Source: Chrysogorgia sp. JL179-B06 (taxonomy: Eukaryota; Cnidaria; Anthozoa; Scleralcyonacea; Chrysogorgiidae). From it: DNA of 64,000 nucleotides. The DNA is taken from assembly GCA_035772405.1 (NCBI GenBank), contig JAYKKM010000337.1:3197001-3261000 (forward strand). The letters run 5' to 3'. The position numbers were made by a program, and so were the translations under genes. Numbering within the stretch: position 1 is the stretch's first letter; the number at the start of each line of letters is the position of its first letter. Of this stretch, positions 62,501-64,000 are shown one piece after another. A model generated the notes under the pieces. That model was not told the origin of the DNA. It searched no databases and saw nothing but the letters and a program-made list of their open reading frames with translations.

Positions 62501-64000
62501 TGAAAAAATCCGCGGGCTGACCCCCCCTGAATTTATTTTTTTATTATTACGGAATCGAGTAGAGCTCGTCCCAGGCTTTCCAACGCGGTGTCGCACTTCC
62601 GGTTTGGATGTAAATTGTGGGCGTGGTCAGCCTTTGAAAAAATCCGCGGGCTGACCCCCCTGAATTTATTTTTTTATTATTACGGAATCGGATAGAGCTC
62701 GTCCCAGGCTTTCCAACGCGGTGTCGCACTTCCGGTTTCGATGTAAATTGTGGGCGTGGTCAGCCTTTGAAAAAATCCGCGGGCTGACCCCCCCTGAATT
62801 TTTTTTTTATTATTACGGAATCGAGTAGAGCTCGTCCCAGGCTTTCCAACGCGGTGTCGCACTTCCGGTTTGGATGTAAATTGTGGGCGTGGTCAGCCTT
62901 TGAAAAAATCCGCGGGCTGACCCCCCCTGAATTTTTTTTTTATTATTACGGAATCGAGTAGAGCTCGTCCCAGGCTTTCCAACGCGGTGTCGCACTTCCG
63001 GTTTCGATGTAAATTGTGGGCGTGGTCAGCCTTTGAAAAAATCCGCGGGCTGACCCCCCCTGAATTTTTTTTTTATTATTACGGAATCGAGTAGAGCTCG
63101 TCCCAGGCTTTCCAACGCGGTGTCGCACTTCCGGTTTGGATGTAAATTGTGGGCGTGGTCAGCCTTTGAAAAAATCCGCGGCTGACCCCCCTGAAATTTG
63201 TTTTTTATTATTACGGAATCGAGTAGAGCTCGTCCCAGGCTTTCCAACGCGGTGTCGCACTTCCGTTTGGATGTAAATTGTGGGCGTGGTCAGCCTTTGA
63301 AAAAATCCGCGGGCTGACCCCCCCTGAATTTATTTTTTTATTATTACGGAATCGGATAGAGCTCGTCCCAGGCTTTCCAACGCGGTGTCGCACTTCCGGT
63401 TTGGATGTAAATTGTGGGCGTGGTCAGCCTTTGAAAAAATCCGCGGGCTGACCCCCCCTGAATTTATTTTTTTTATTATTACGGAATCGAGTAGAGCTCG
63501 TCCCAGGCTTTCCAACGCGGTGTCGCACTTCCGGTTTGGATGTAAATTGTGGGCGTGGTCAGCCTTTGAAAAAATCCGCGGGCTGACCCCCCCTGAATTT
63601 GTTTTTTTATTATTACGGAATCGAGTAGAGCTCGTCCCAGGCTTTCCAACGCGGTGTCGCACTTCCGGTTTCGATGTAAATTGTGGGCGTGGTCAGCCTT
63701 TGAAAAAATCCGCGGGCTGACCCCCCCTGAATTTGTTTTTTTATTATTACGGAATCGAGTAGAGCTCGTCCCAGGCTTTCCAACGCGGTGTCGCACTTCC
63801 GGTTTGGATGTAAATTGTGGGCGTGGTCAGCCTTTGAAAAAATCCGCGGGCTGACCCCCCCTGAATTTGTTTTTTTATTATTACGGAATCGAGTAGAGCT
63901 CGTCCCAGGCTTTCCAACGCGGTGTCGCACTTCCGGTTTGGATGTAAATTGTGGGCGTGGTCAGCCTTTGAAAAAATCCGCGGGCTGACCCCCCCTGAAT
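50598..64000. repeat. 134-bp satellite array, about 100 monomers, continuing past the window
   Basis: Each monomer holds TATTATTACGGAATCG, TAGAGCTCGTCCCAGGCTTT, GCACTTCCGGTTT(C/G)GATG and TGGGCGTGGTCAGCC. An A run and CCGCGGGCTGACC then follow, next to a C run and a T run of variable length. Monomers at the left edge (50.6-53.5 kb) are diverged or truncated, with deletions at about 51,330, 52,290, 52,535 and 53,440, while inner ones are nearly uniform. The 134-bp length is not a multiple of three, so the arrays of 60-110-codon frames on both strands are shadows. Confidence 0.97.

Noticed and set aside
37976..64000. Many 60-210-codon frames on both strands of the satellite arrays
   Set aside because: The frames repeat with the monomers, occur on both strands at once, and come from a stop-poor repeat. 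No family similarity.
50598..64000. CRISPR-like regular repeat structure
   Set aside because: There are no unique spacers: the whole 134-bp unit is repeated head to tail. The context is animal DNA.
1..64000. tRNA, rRNA or other structured RNA genes
   Set aside because: Short motifs resembling promoter boxes occur in repeats, but no cloverleaf or rRNA core could be supported by eye on either strand.

Overview
The window reads as animal nuclear DNA, most likely from a cnidarian. That is an inference from the repeat families, an HMGA-like spliced gene and the style of the virus-like element; no rRNA, tRNA or mitochondrial marker is present to prove it. Most of it is layered mobile DNA followed by two large satellite arrays.

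Region 1-18,664 is a graveyard of old elements. It holds two exons of an HMGA-like AT-hook gene (minus strand, 613-914), hairpin and fold-back elements (1,389-3,627), a 12-bp minisatellite running into a broken SAFB-like RRM fragment (3,740-5,185), a decayed BEL/Pao integrase (about 6,825-7,845), a decayed retroelement with zinc knuckle, reverse transcriptase and RNase H (about 9,500-13,012) that was split by a 5'-truncated LINE (about 10,074-11,440), a pogo-like non-autonomous transposon (15,583-16,115), several dispersed repeats, and the 3' part of a Ty3/gypsy element with a probable LTR.

Region 18,665-37,259 is the main object: an apparently complete 18.6-kb Polinton/Maverick. It has perfect 6-bp target duplications (TAAGAT), terminal inverted repeats of about 1.19 kb, palindromic tips, and about 18 tightly packed intact genes. 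It was inserted into the integrase gene of the gypsy element, whose other half lies at 37,266 to about 37,985. A minus-strand block (19,580-26,238) carries the morphogenesis and integration genes: packaging ATPase, double jelly-roll major capsid protein, two duplicated membrane proteins, chromodomain integrase and a probable minor capsid protein. A plus-strand block (26,260-29,834) carries a large membrane-anchored protein, a fibre-like protein with a phage tail-fibre motif, a probable myristoylated protein, a 46-aa arginine-rich peptide and a BRO-N/nuclease/zinc-finger fusion. A thymidine kinase lies alone on the minus strand. The last plus-strand block (30,823-36,043) has three small membrane proteins, a zinc-ribbon protein and the protein-primed DNA polymerase B. 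Together these could copy, package and integrate a linear virus-like genome. A recognisable adenain-type protease is the main missing part.

Region about 37,976-50,597 is a complex satellite of about 370-bp units interrupted by nine copies of a different module of about 340-370 bp. Region 50,598-64,000 is a 134-bp satellite of about 100 monomers that runs off the window. The many short reading frames in both arrays are repeat shadows.
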